Below are positions 42,033 through 49,999 of a stretch of DNA of 64,000 nt, piece after piece. The DNA comes from Geodermatophilus arenarius (GTDB lineage Bacteria; Actinomycetota; Actinomycetes; Mycobacteriales; Geodermatophilaceae), in contig NZ_JBHSGR010000005.1 in NCBI RefSeq assembly GCF_042654585.1, positions 62,001-126,000 on the forward strand, given 5' to 3'. The stretch's first letter is position 1. The number at the start of each line of letters is the position of its first letter. The notes under the pieces are model-generated. The model was not told where the DNA came from, searched no databases, and was given only the letters and a program-made list of their open reading frames with translations. The position numbers and the translations under genes are program-made.

Positions 42033-42518
42033 TCAGCCGACCCGGCGCAGCAGCCCGGTCTCGACGTCGTAGACGGTGCCGCAGATCTCCTTGGACAGCA
42101 GGAACGGGCTCTCCCGCAGCAGCCGGATCGACTCGCGGACGTCCTCGTCGACGTCGGTGAACGCGCGCGCGGGCCACGGCGGCCGGACGCCGGTGGCCTG
42201 CTCGACCAGGTCGGCGAACGAGGCGTCGTCGGTCTTCTGCAGGCCGCAGTCGGTGTGGTGCACCAGCACGATCTCGCGCGTGCCGAGCACGTGCTGGGAG
42301 ATGGTCAGCGAGCGGATGGTGTCCTCGGTGACCACGCCGCCGGCGTTGCGGATGACGTGCGCGTCGCCCACGGCTAGGCCGAGCAGCGGGAACAGCGGCA
42401 TGCGCGAGTCCATGCAGGCGACGACGGCGACCCTGCGCGCCGGGGCCACCGGCAGCCCGCCCCGGAAGTCGCGGGCCCACTCCTCGTTGGCGGCCAGCAT
42501 CCGCTCGTACTCGGCCAC
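42033..42518 (-). CDS. Beta-class carbonic anhydrase
   Basis: 161 aa. Zinc ligands and the Asp-Arg dyad in ACMDSRM (Cys35, Asp37, Arg39) and HHTDCG. GDAHVIRNAGG lines the active site. Interconverts CO2 and bicarbonate; resembles M. tuberculosis Rv1284 in length and motif spacing. GTG 42518. Stand-alone gene between rplM and the kinase gene; both lie on the minus strand with a hairpin between. Confidence 0.92.
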   Translation of the reverse strand: MAEYERMLAANEEWARDFRGGLPVAPARRVAVVACMDSRMPLFPLLGLAVGDAHVIRNAGGVVTEDTIRSLTISQHVLGTREIVLVHHTDCGLQKTDDASFADLVEQATGVRPPWPARAFTDVDEDVRESIRLLRESPFLLSKEICGTVYDVETGLLRRVG

Positions 42519-42548
42519 GTGGGCGCTCCTCTCGTGTGGTCAGGCAGT

Positions 42549-42595
42549 GGAAGCTCTCCGCACGCCTCGGGCGCGCGGACGTGGGGACAGCTTCC
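42549..42595. terminator. Hairpin at the 3' end of the PfkB kinase gene
   Basis: Outer stem GGAAGCT/AGCTTCC overlapping the kinase stop codon, with an inner TCCgCACG/CGTGgGGA extension. Confidence 0.55.
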
Positions 42596-43560
42596 TATGC
42601 CTCCACCACCCGCTCGCGGGCGACCTGGCCGGCGAGCGCCGCCGGGGAGAGGTCCGGGCGGCCGCCGAGCCGTCGGACGGTGAGCGTGGCCGCCGCCGAG
42701 GCGGTCCGCGCGGCCTCGGCCGGGCCGGCACCGCCCAGCAGCGCGGCGACCAGCCCGGCGACGTGGGCGTCCCCGCCGCCGGTCGGGTCGACGGGGTCGC
42801 TGTCCGACAGCGGCACGCGGACCACCCCGTCGGCCGGCCGGTCCGCGCCGCCCGTGGCCCGCGACCCACCGGCGCGCCAGGCGACCACCTCGCCGTCGGC
42901 GCCCGCGGACAGGACCACCAGCCGCGGTCCGGCCGCCCGGAGCTCGAGCGCGGCCTCCCGGACGTCGTCGACGCCGTCGAGGTCCCGGCCGACCAGCAGC
43001 GCGGCCTCCGCGGCGTCGGCGCGCAGCACGGCGGCGCGGGCCAGCAGCGCGTCGCGGGTGGCGTCGTCGGCGGGGGCGCCGTCGGCGACGACGAGCGCGT
43101 CCGGGCGGACCAGGTCCAGCGCCGCGCGCACCGCCTCCCCCGGCTGCTGCATCTGCAGGGACAGCGCCTGGCACCCGGCCACGAGGTCGGCGGCCGCGGC
43201 GACGTCGCCGGCGGTGAGCAGCACGCCGTCCGGGACGTCCTCGAGCAGCCGGCGCGCGCCGCCGCGCCCCACCACGTCGACCAGCAGCGCAGAGGGGACG
43301 CCCGGCCGCCGGCGCACGCCGGACACGTCCACGCCGTCGGCGCGGGCCTGGGCGAGCAGCGGGTCGCCGTCGTCCCCCACCACGCCGACCAGCGCCACCG
43401 GGACGCCCATCTGGGCCAGTGCCACCGCCTGGTTGGCGCCCTTGCCGCCGAGCACCTCGATCCGGCGGAGCACCTCCGCCGAGCCGCCCGCGGACGGCAG
43501 CCGCCCGACCTGCAGCACCAGGTCCCGCCCGGCCTGCCCGAGCACGACGACGTCGGTCAT
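42595..43560 (-). CDS. PfkB/ribokinase-family sugar kinase
   Basis: 321 aa. N-terminal VVVLGQAGRDLVLQVGRLPSAGGSAEV and IEVLGGKGANQAVALAQMG (substrate lid). C-terminal ATP/anion-hole motif DPTGGGDAHVAGL carries the catalytic Asp; the usual GAGD is GGGD here and the usual Phe after it is His. Likely a ribokinase or nucleoside kinase; substrate not assignable. Divergent from moeA with 69 nt between start codons. Confidence 0.88.
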   Translation of the reverse strand: MTDVVVLGQAGRDLVLQVGRLPSAGGSAEVLRRIEVLGGKGANQAVALAQMGVPVALVGVVGDDGDPLLAQARADGVDVSGVRRRPGVPSALLVDVVGRGGARRLLEDVPDGVLLTAGDVAAAADLVAGCQALSLQMQQPGEAVRAALDLVRPDALVVADGAPADDATRDALLARAAVLRADAAEAALLVGRDLDGVDDVREAALELRAAGPRLVVLSAGADGEVVAWRAGGSRATGGADRPADGVVRVPLSDSDPVDPTGGGDAHVAGLVAALLGGAGPAEAARTASAAATLTVRRLGGRPDLSPAALAGQVARERVVEA

Positions 43561-43617
43561 GCCGCCCACGCTGCCCGCGGCCCCGGGCACCCGCCAGCCG
43601 GGCCGGGGCCCATCCGC

Positions 43618-43623
43618 CAGGAT
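43618..43623 (+). promoter_or_regulatory. Candidate -10 (CAGGAT) for moeA, leaderless
   Basis: CAGGAT 6 nt upstream of the moeA GTG. Weaker than the consensus TAGGAT. Confidence 0.35.
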
Positions 43624-43629
43624 GACCGC

Positions 43630-44823
43630 GTGCGCACGGTCGAGGAACACCAGGCGGCGGTCGCCGCCCTGCTCGCCCCGCTCGGGGAGGAGGAGGTGCC
43701 GCTGGCCGCGGCGCACGGCCGGGTCCTCGCCCGCGACGTCGTCGCGGAGGTGCCGCTGCCCGGCTTCGACAACTCGGCGATGGACGGCTACGCCGCCCGC
43801 TCCGCCGAGCTCGGCGCGCTCCCCGCCCGGCTGCCGGTGGCCGACGACGTCCCGGCCGGCCGCACCGACGTCGTCCCCCTGGCGCCGGGCACCGTGCAGC
43901 GGATCATGACCGGCGCGCTGCTGCCCCCGGGCGCCGACGTCGTCGTCCCCGTGGAGCTCACCGACGCGGCCACCGACGTCGTCGAGATCCGCGACGCCCC
44001 CGCCGCCGGGACCCACCTGCGCCGCGCCGGGGAGGACATCACCGCCGGCACCGTCGCGCTGGAGGCCGGCGGCCCGCTCGGCGCCGCGCAGCTCGGCCTG
44101 GCCGCCGCGGTCGGCGCCCGGACGCTGTGGGTGCGCCGCCGCCCGCGGGTGCTGGTGCTGTCCACCGGCAGCGAGCTCGTCGAGCCGGGCGAGCCGCTGC
44201 TGCCCGGTCAGGTCTACGAGTCCAACTCGCTGCTGCTGTGCGCGGCCGCCGAGGACGCCGGGGGCACCGCGCGGCGGCTGCACTTCGTGCCCGACGACGT
44301 CGGCCAGTTCCTCGCCACCGTCCGCGCCGAGCTGGCCGAGGCCGACCTGCTGGTCACCAGCGGCGGGGTCAGCGCGGGCGCCTACGAGGTGGTCAAGGAC
44401 GCGTTCCGCACCCTCGGCACGGTCGAGTTCGTCAAGGTCGCGATGCAGCCGGGCGGCCCGCAGGGCTGCGGCACGGTCGACGGCGTCCCCGTGGTCACGC
44501 TGCCCGGCAACCCGGTGAGCTCGTTCGTGTCCTTCGAGGTGTTCGTCCGCCCGGCGCTGCGCCGGGCGCTCGGGCACTCCGCGCCCGGCCGGCTGCGCGC
44601 GCCCGCGGTGCTCACCGCGCCGCTGCGCTCCCCCGCCGGGCGGCGGCAGTTCCTCCGCGGCCGCTACGACGCCGGCCGCGTCTCCCAGGTCGGCGGACCC
44701 GGCTCGCACCTGGTCGCCCACCTGGCCCGGGCCAACTGCCTGGTCGTCGTGCCCGAGGACGTCACCGAGCTGCCCGCGGGCGCCGAGGTCGACGTCGTCC
44801 TGATCGAGGGAGCCCTGCAGTGA
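43630..44823 (+). CDS. moeA: Molybdopterin molybdenumtransferase MoeA
   Basis: 397 aa. Inserts molybdate into adenylated molybdopterin. VPLPGFDNSAMDGYAARSAEL, RIMTGALLPPGADVVVPVE, RVLVLSTGSELVEPGEPL, TSGGVSAGAYEVVKDAF and TLPGNPVSSFVSFEVFVRPALRR are MoeA motifs, ending with domain IV. First gene of moeA-moaC-mog, each overlapping the next. Confidence 0.95.
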   Translation: MRTVEEHQAAVAALLAPLGEEEVPLAAAHGRVLARDVVAEVPLPGFDNSAMDGYAARSAELGALPARLPVADDVPAGRTDVVPLAPGTVQRIMTGALLPPGADVVVPVELTDAATDVVEIRDAPAAGTHLRRAGEDITAGTVALEAGGPLGAAQLGLAAAVGARTLWVRRRPRVLVLSTGSELVEPGEPLLPGQVYESNSLLLCAAAEDAGGTARRLHFVPDDVGQFLATVRAELAEADLLVTSGGVSAGAYEVVKDAFRTLGTVEFVKVAMQPGGPQGCGTVDGVPVVTLPGNPVSSFVSFEVFVRPALRRALGHSAPGRLRAPAVLTAPLRSPAGRRQFLRGRYDAGRVSQVGGPGSHLVAHLARANCLVVVPEDVTELPAGAEVDVVLIEGALQ

Positions 44824-45287
44824 GCGAGCTGACGCACGTCGACGAGAAGGGCGCCGCCCGGATGGTCGACGTCTCCGCCAAGCCGGTGACCGCCCGCGAG
44901 GCCACCGCCGCCGGCCGGGTGCTGGTCAGCCCCGAGGTGGTGGCGCTGCTGCGCGGGGAGGGCGTGCCCAAGGGCGACGCCGTCGCCGTCGCGCGGATCG
45001 CCGGCATCGCCGGGGCCAAGCGGACGCCGGACCTCGTGCCGCTGTGCCACCCGATCGCGCTGCACGGCGTGACGGTCGACGTCGAGGTCACTGACGACGC
45101 CGTGGAGATCACCGCCACCGCCCGCACCGCCGACCGCACCGGCGTGGAGATGGAGGCGCTGACCTCGGTCGCCGTGGCGGGGCTGACGGTGATCGACATG
45201 GTCAAGGCCGTGGACCCGCGGGCCTCGATCACCGACGTGCGGCTGCTCGCGAAGTCCGGCGGCAAGAGCGGGGAGTGGCGGCGGTGA
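44820..45287 (+). CDS. moaC: Cyclic pyranopterin monophosphate synthase MoaC
   Basis: 155 aa. Second enzyme of molybdenum cofactor synthesis. GAARMVDVSAKPVTAREATAAGRV, LCHPIALHGVTVDVEV and TGVEMEALTSVAVAGLTVIDMVKAVD are diagnostic. GTG overlaps the moeA stop (GTGA). No moaA is in the window. Confidence 0.96.
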   Translation: MSELTHVDEKGAARMVDVSAKPVTAREATAAGRVLVSPEVVALLRGEGVPKGDAVAVARIAGIAGAKRTPDLVPLCHPIALHGVTVDVEVTDDAVEITATARTADRTGVEMEALTSVAVAGLTVIDMVKAVDPRASITDVRLLAKSGGKSGEWRR

Positions 45288-45787
45288 GCGAGCTCCCCGC
45301 GGACGCGCGGGCCGTCGTCGTCACCGCGTCCAACCGCGCCTCGGCCGGGGTCTACGAGGACCGCAGCGGGCAGGCGCTGGCCGAGGGGCTGCGGGCGCTC
45401 GGCTTCGTCGTCGAGGGGCCGCACGTGCGCCCCGACGACGTCGGCGCGCTGGCCGCCGTCCTCCGCGAGGCGGTGGCCTCCGGTGCCGACGTCGTCCTCA
45501 CCACCGGCGGCACCGGGCTCTCCCCCACCGACGTCACGCCCGAGGCCACCCGCGCGGTGGTCGAGCGGGAGGCGCCCGGGCTGGCCGAGGCGGTGCGCCG
45601 CCACGGGGAGGGGAAGGTGCCGACCTCGGTGCTGTCCCGGGGCATCGCCGGCACCGCGGGGCGGACGCTGGTCGTGAACCTGCCCGGCTCCCCCGGCGGC
45701 GTGCGCGACGGGCTCGCCGTCCTCGGCCCGCTGCTCCCCCACGTGGTCAGCCAGCTCCGCGGCGGCGACCACCCCCGGGGTGGCTGA
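45284..45787 (+). CDS. Molybdopterin adenylyltransferase (MoaB/Mog)
   Basis: 167 aa from GTG 45284, overlapping the moaC stop; a GTG 9 nt upstream is possible. Begins AVVVTASNRASAGVYEDRSGQALAEGLRALGF, then TTGGTGLSPTDVTPEATRAVVEREAPGLAEAVR and NLPGSPGGVRDGLAVLGPLLPHVVSQLRG. Adenylates molybdopterin before MoeA acts. Clusters with moeA and moaC. Confidence 0.93.
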   Translation: MSELPADARAVVVTASNRASAGVYEDRSGQALAEGLRALGFVVEGPHVRPDDVGALAAVLREAVASGADVVLTTGGTGLSPTDVTPEATRAVVEREAPGLAEAVRRHGEGKVPTSVLSRGIAGTAGRTLVVNLPGSPGGVRDGLAVLGPLLPHVVSQLRGGDHPRGG

Positions 45788-45823
45788 TCGGCCTCGACGT
45801 CGTCCCCTGACCGGCCGCGTCGA

Positions 45824-45884
45824 CGAGCGTGTGCGTACGCGCGGTGTTCCTCGGCCCGAGAACCGGCGTGGGCGCACACGCTCG
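45824..45884. terminator. Long bidirectional terminator between mog and fdhD
   Basis: Arms CGAGCGTGTGCG (45824-45835) and CGCACACGCTCG (45873-45884) with further internal pairing (GAACACCG region against CGGTTCTC, partial), between convergent genes. Confidence 0.65.
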
Positions 45885-45887
45885 CCG

Positions 45888-46718
45888 TCAGTCGGGCAGG
45901 ACGATGCGCTCCTGGCGGGTGTAGACGTTGCAGCCGTCGCCGCGGAGGAAGCCGACCAGCGTGATGCCGACGTCGGCGGCCAGCTCCACCGCCAGCGACG
46001 ACGGCGCCGACACCGCGGCGAGCACCGGGATGCCGGCCATCGCCGCCTTCTGCGTCAGCTCGAAGCTGGCCCGGCCGCTGACCATGAGCACGTGCCCGGC
46101 CAGCGGCATCCGGCCGGCGCGCAGCGCGTCGCCCACCACCTTGTCCACCGCGTTGTGCCGGCCGACGTCCTCGCGCAGCGCCACCAGGTCGCCGTCGGCG
46201 GTGAACAGCCCCGCCGCGTGCAGGCCGCCGGTCTTGGTGAACACCTCCTGCGCCGCGCGCAGCCGGTCGGGCAGCGCCAGCAGCGTGGCCAGCTCCAGCC
46301 GGGTGCCGTCACCGGCGACGTCGTACCGCGTGCGGGTGCGGATCGCGTCGATGCTCGCCTTGCCGCAGACGCCGCACGAGCTCGAGGTGAGGAAGTTGCG
46401 GTCCAGCGCGGTGTCCGGCGGCTCCACGCCCGGCGCCAGGTCGACGTCGACGACGTTGTAGGTGTTGCGGCCCTCGGCGTCCACCGAGTCGCAGTAGCGC
46501 AGCCCGGCGACGTCCTCGACGCCGCCGATGACGCCCTCGGTGGCCAGGAAGCCGTGCACCAGGTCGAAGTCCGCGCCGGGCGTGCGCATGGTGACCGCCA
46601 GGGGCGACCCGGCCAGCCGGATCTCCAGGGGTTCCTCGGCGGCCACCGTGTCGGGCCGGGTGGTGCGCACGGGGCCCCGGATGCGCAGCACGGGGGTGCG
46701 GCTGGTGACTCGTCCCAC
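45888..46718 (-). CDS. fdhD: Formate dehydrogenase accessory sulfurtransferase FdhD
   Basis: 276 aa. Sulfurates the Mo-bisPGD cofactor for formate dehydrogenase. EEPLEIRLAGSPLAVTMRTPGADFDLVHGFLATEGVI, the sulfur-carrying SSSCGVCGKASID with CGVC, GLHAAGLF, EDVGRHNAVDKVVG and MVSGRASFELTQKAAMAGIPVLAAVSAPSSLAV are intact. GTG 46718, divergent from mobA. No formate dehydrogenase subunit is in the window. Confidence 0.95.
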   Translation of the reverse strand: MGRVTSRTPVLRIRGPVRTTRPDTVAAEEPLEIRLAGSPLAVTMRTPGADFDLVHGFLATEGVIGGVEDVAGLRYCDSVDAEGRNTYNVVDVDLAPGVEPPDTALDRNFLTSSSCGVCGKASIDAIRTRTRYDVAGDGTRLELATLLALPDRLRAAQEVFTKTGGLHAAGLFTADGDLVALREDVGRHNAVDKVVGDALRAGRMPLAGHVLMVSGRASFELTQKAAMAGIPVLAAVSAPSSLAVELAADVGITLVGFLRGDGCNVYTRQERIVLPD

Positions 46719-46747
46719 GAACGGCGACGGTACCCATGCGCGGCCCC

Positions 46748-46753
46748 TACGGT
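46748..46753 (+). promoter_or_regulatory. Candidate -10 (TACGGT) for mobA, leaderless
   Basis: TACGGT exactly 6 nt upstream of the GTG at 46760. Confidence 0.5.
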
Positions 46754-46759
46754 CGGACC

Positions 46760-47350
46760 GTGACCGCGCCGGACCCGCTCCAGCCCTACGCGGCGGTGGT
46801 CCTGGCCGGCGGCCGCGCGGCCCGGCTGGGCGGGCAGGCCAAGCCGCAGCTGGAGGTGGGCGGCCGCACGATGCTCGCCGCCGTCCTCGCCGCGGTCCCC
46901 GACGCCGCGTCGCGGGTCGTCGTCGGGCCGCCGCAGCCGGTCCCCGACGGCGTCCGCGTCGTCCGCGAGCGGCCGCCCGGCGGCGGGCCGGTGGCCGCGA
47001 TGCGCGCGGGGCTCGCCGTCGTCGACACCGCGGTGGTCGCCGTCCTCGCCGGCGACCTGCCGTTCGTGACCCCCGGGCTGCTCCGCGACCTGCGGGCGCG
47101 GCTGACCGCCGACGGCGTCCTGGTCGTCGACGACGCCGGCCGCGACCAGTACCTGCTCGGCGTCTGGCGGACCGCGGCCCTCCGGGCGGCCGTGGCCGGC
47201 GCGGACGGCCCGGTGCCGGTCCGCCGGGTGGTCGGCCGGCTGACGGTCACCCGCTGGTCCCCCGCCCGGGAGCCGGGCACCCCGCCGCCGTGGACCGACT
47301 GCGACACCCCCGCCGACCTCGCCCGGGCCCGCAGGGACGCCGGCGGGTGA
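46760..47350 (+). CDS. mobA: Molybdenum cofactor guanylyltransferase (MobA-like)
   Basis: 196 aa. Nucleotidyltransferase fold: AAVVLAGGRAARLGGQAKPQLEVGG (GTP loop), RPPGGGPVAAMRAGL, VAVLAGDLPFVTPGLLRDL and C-terminal TDCDTPADLARARR. Attaches GMP to molybdopterin. The Lys normally following the GGxxxRMG loop is shifted (GGQAKPQL), so a CTP-using MocA relative is possible. Adjacent to fdhD, which needs bis-MGD enzymes, favours MobA. Confidence 0.87.
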   Translation: MTAPDPLQPYAAVVLAGGRAARLGGQAKPQLEVGGRTMLAAVLAAVPDAASRVVVGPPQPVPDGVRVVRERPPGGGPVAAMRAGLAVVDTAVVAVLAGDLPFVTPGLLRDLRARLTADGVLVVDDAGRDQYLLGVWRTAALRAAVAGADGPVPVRRVVGRLTVTRWSPAREPGTPPPWTDCDTPADLARARRDAGG

Positions 47351-47379
47351 CCGCCCCGGCCGCGGGGTACGGCCTGCGC

Positions 47380-48042
47380 ATGCGCGTCGTCATCGCCGGT
47401 GCCCACGGTCAGGTCGCCCGTCGCCTCGGCCGGCTGCTCACCGGGCGCGGGGACACCGTCGTCGGCATCGTCCGCAACCCCGACCACACCGCCGACCTCG
47501 AGGCCGACGGCGTCACGCCCGCGGTGCTGGACCTCGAGTCCGCCTCGGTCGACGACGTCGCGGAGGTCGTCCGCGGCGCCGACGCCGTCGTGTTCGCCGC
47601 GGGCGCCGGCCCGGGCAGCGGCGCGGAGCGCAAGCACACCGTCGACCACGGCGCCGCGGTCCTGCTGGCCGACGCCGCCGAGCGCGCCGGCGTCCGCCCC
47701 TACCTGCTGGTGTCCTCGATGGGCGTCGAGCAGGCCCGGCAGGGGACGCCGAAGGGCATGGACCCGGTGTTCGCCGTCTACCTGCAGGCGAAGCTGCGCG
47801 CCGAGGACGTCATCCTGCCGCGCCCCGCGCTGGACACCGTGATCGTGCGGCCCGGGCGGCTGACCGACGAGCCCGGCACCGGCCGGGTCACCCTCGCCCA
47901 CGGCGTCGAGTACGGCGAGGTCCCCCGCGACGACGTCGCCGCGGTCCTGTTGGCCTTCCTCGACTCCGGCAAGACGAACGAGGTGGTGGAGCTGGTGTCC
48001 GGCGACACCCCCGTCGCCGACGCCGTGGCCGCCCTCCCCTAG
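47380..48042 (+). CDS. NAD(P)H-binding SDR-like protein
   Basis: 220 aa. Rossmann motif MRVVIAGAHGQVARRLGRLLTGRG (GxxGxxxR), VRGADAVVFAAGAGPGSGAERKHTVDH, LLVSSMGVEQ, YLQAKLRAEDVILPRPALDTVIVRPGRLTDEPGTG. Atypical extended SDR of the NmrA/YwnB type; substrate unknown. ATG 47380 with TACGGC 6 nt upstream; an upstream GTG overlapping the mobA stop (47347) is an alternative. Its last codon overlaps the end of truA by 4 nt. Confidence 0.88.
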   Translation: MRVVIAGAHGQVARRLGRLLTGRGDTVVGIVRNPDHTADLEADGVTPAVLDLESASVDDVAEVVRGADAVVFAAGAGPGSGAERKHTVDHGAAVLLADAAERAGVRPYLLVSSMGVEQARQGTPKGMDPVFAVYLQAKLRAEDVILPRPALDTVIVRPGRLTDEPGTGRVTLAHGVEYGEVPRDDVAAVLLAFLDSGKTNEVVELVSGDTPVADAVAALP

Positions 48043-48833
48043 TCGCGGCGGGCGCGGGTGACCAGCGCGCGGGCGGCGAGGTCGGCGTCGGCCGGGTAGT
48101 CGACCCGTACCAGCGTGAGCCCCCCGGGCGGGGCGACGACGACCTCGCCCGCCCGCTCCCGGCGGTCGAGCAGGCCGGCCGGCCACTCCGGCGCCCGGCG
48201 CCCCTCCCCGACGGCGACCAGCGCGCCGACGAGGCTGCGCACCATCGAGTGGCAGAAGGCGTCCGCGGAGGCCCTGACGGTCACCAGGTCGCCGTCGCGG
48301 GCCGCGGCCAGCTCCAGCAGCGTGCGGACGGTCGTGGCGCCCTCGCGGCGGCGGCAGAAGGCGGCGAAGTCGTGCTCGCCGGTCACGAGGCGGGCGGCGG
48401 CGTCCATGGCGGCGGCGTCGAGCCGGCGGGGCCAGCCGACGGTGTCCGCCCGGCGCAGCGGCGGGGGCCCGGCGTCGCTGTCGGTGAGCCGGTAGGCGTA
48501 GTGCCGCGCCAGGGCGCCGAAGCGGGCGTCGAACCCGGGCGGCGCCTCCGTCACGGCGGGCACCGCGACGTCCGGCGGCAGCAGGCCGCGCAGCCGGCGG
48601 ACCAGGCGCTCGCGCTGCTCCTCCCAGGCGGCGCGCGGGACGTCGGCGTGCGCGACCTGGCCGGTGGCGTGCACGCCGGCGTCGGTGCGGCCGGCGACGG
48701 TCAGCTCGACCGGCGCGCGCAGCACGGTGGCCAGCGCGATCTCCAGCTCGCCCTGCACGGTGCGCCGGCCGGGCTGGCGCGCCCAGCCGGAGAAGTCCGT
48801 CCCGTCGTAGGCGACGGACAGCCGGAGACGGAC
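48039..48833 (-). CDS. truA: tRNA pseudouridine(38-40) synthase TruA, start codon non-canonical
   Basis: About 264 aa if translation begins at GTC 48833. The conserved N-terminus RLRLSVAYDGTDFSGWARQP..RTVQGELE is clearly coding. The first ATG/GTG/TTG in frame is GTG 48758, inside VQGELE, which would remove strand one. Catalytic Asp in AGRTDAGVHATGQVAH, then FGALARHYAYRL, FCRRREGATTVRTL and HSMVRSLVGALVAVGEG. It follows rplQ and the acidic protein gene, and a hairpin (48831-48866) ends exactly on the presumed start. Confidence 0.85.
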   Translation of the reverse strand, partial: VRLRLSVAYDGTDFSGWARQPGRRTVQGELEIALATVLRAPVELTVAGRTDAGVHATGQVAHADVPRAAWEEQRERLVRRLRGLLPPDVAVPAVTEAPPGFDARFGALARHYAYRLTDSDAGPPPLRRADTVGWPRRLDAAAMDAAARLVTGEHDFAAFCRRREGATTVRTLLELAAARDGDLVTVRASADAFCHSMVRSLVGALVAVGEGRRAPEWPAGLLDRRERAGEVVVAPPGGLTLVRVDYPADADLAARALVTRARRD

Positions 48834-48866
48834 GAGCCCGCCCCCGGGATCGGGAGCGGGCTCGTC
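48831..48866 (-). terminator. Hairpin at the truA start
   Basis: On the minus strand GACGAGCCCGCTCCC pairs with GGGGGCGGGCTCGTC (one G-U). It lies 28 nt past the stop of the acidic protein gene, so it can act as attenuator of the rpoA-rplQ transcript, and its last three bases are the GTC where the truA homology begins. Confidence 0.65.
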
Positions 48867-48894
48867 GCGGTGGTGCTCGGTGTTCAGCAGCGGG

Positions 48895-49272
48895 TCACTT
48901 CGGGTCGGGCGCGGACTCGCCGCCGGGGGCGTGGGTGCCCGCGGTCGCGGCGTCCCCGATCTCCGCCGCCTCGATCTCCGCGGCCGCCGCTGCGGCCACG
49001 TCCGGGGACAGCACCGGGTCCTCGACCACGGCCAGGTTCTCGGCCCTGGGCTCGGGGGTGACGTCGCCGTCGTCCTGGCGCTCGCCGTCCGGGTTGTAGA
49101 GGTCGGTCACGACCTCCTGCGCCTCGGCGTCGACCTCACCGGAGGTCACGGCCGGCGAGGTGTCGCCACCGGGACCGGTGGTCTCGCCCTCGAACGTCGC
49201 GCCCTGGTCGCCGCCGCCGGCGGAGACCCCGGCCGCGCCGGCGTCGCCGCCCTGGCCCGGCTGCTCGCTCAC
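48895..49272 (-). CDS. Acidic disordered protein between rplQ and truA
   Basis: 125 aa, strongly acidic, Ala/Gly/Asp/Glu-rich, no predicted fold. GTG overlaps the rplQ stop (GTGA), so it is translated with L17. It contains ETTGPGGDTSPAVTSGEV, closely matching ETSTGPETGDSTVAVTSGEV in the tail of S3 (rpsC), and the L17 tail has AASGEV. It may be an acidic ribosomal accessory segment. Family not recognised. Confidence 0.7.
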   Translation of the reverse strand: MSEQPGQGGDAGAAGVSAGGGDQGATFEGETTGPGGDTSPAVTSGEVDAEAQEVVTDLYNPDGERQDDGDVTPEPRAENLAVVEDPVLSPDVAAAAAAEIEAAEIGDAATAGTHAPGGESAPDPK

Positions 49273-49892
49273 TTGGCGCCGTCCGCGTCCCCGGCCGGGG
49301 CCTCGGCGTCCGCGGCGACGGCGGTGTCGTCGGCGTCGCTCGCCTCGGCGTCGGTGACCTCGGCCTCGGCCTCGGTCGCGTCGGCGTCCGCGGCCTCGGT
49401 GGTGTCCTCGTCGGCCGCGGCGGTCTCGACGGCGTCCGCGGTGACCTCACCGGAGGCGGCGGCCGCGCCGGCGCCGGCGGCGAAGCGGGTGCCGCGGGCG
49501 CGCTCGGCCTCACCGACGGCCTGCTGGGCCACGGTCAGCGCCTCGACGAGCTCGATGACGGCCATGGGGGCGTTGTCGCCCTTGCGCGGGCCGACCTTGG
49601 TGATGCGGGTGTAGCCGCCGGGCCGGTTCTCGAAGCGCGGGCCGATCTCGGCGAACAGGTGGTGGACGACGTCCTTGTCCCGGATGACCGTCATCACCTG
49701 GCGGCGCGCGTGCAGGTCACCGCGCTTGGCGAAGGTGACCAGCTTCTCGGCGAACGGGCGCAGCCGCTTCGCCTTCGCCTCGGTGGTGGTGATCCGCCCG
49801 TGCTCGAACAGCGACGTGGCCAGGTTGGCCAGCATCAGCCGCTCGTGCGAGGGGGACCCGCCGAGACGGGGGCCCTTGGTGGGGGTGGGCAT
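49269..49892 (-). CDS. rplQ: 50S ribosomal protein L17 with long acidic C-terminal extension
   Basis: 207 aa. The first 120 residues are ordinary L17 (PTPTKGPRLGGSPSHERLMLANLATSLFEHGRITTTEAKAKRLRPFAEKLVTFAKRGD, GPRKGDNAPMAVIELVE). About 80 further residues are Ala/Asp/Glu/Thr-rich and end DADGAK. L17 is about 120-130 aa in most bacteria, though actinobacterial versions are often extended. ATG 49892. Confidence 0.96.
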   Translation of the reverse strand: MPTPTKGPRLGGSPSHERLMLANLATSLFEHGRITTTEAKAKRLRPFAEKLVTFAKRGDLHARRQVMTVIRDKDVVHHLFAEIGPRFENRPGGYTRITKVGPRKGDNAPMAVIELVEALTVAQQAVGEAERARGTRFAAGAGAAAASGEVTADAVETAAADEDTTEAADADATEAEAEVTDAEASDADDTAVAADAEAPAGDADGAK

Positions 49893-49999
49893 GTCGGTCC
49901 TTCCTCACGCGGCCGGGCGGGCGTCTGCCGGCTGCATCCGGGTGGTGCTGTCGCTTTCGTCAGTGTGGCGGGCCTGCGCACGGCGGGCCCACGCGGTCC

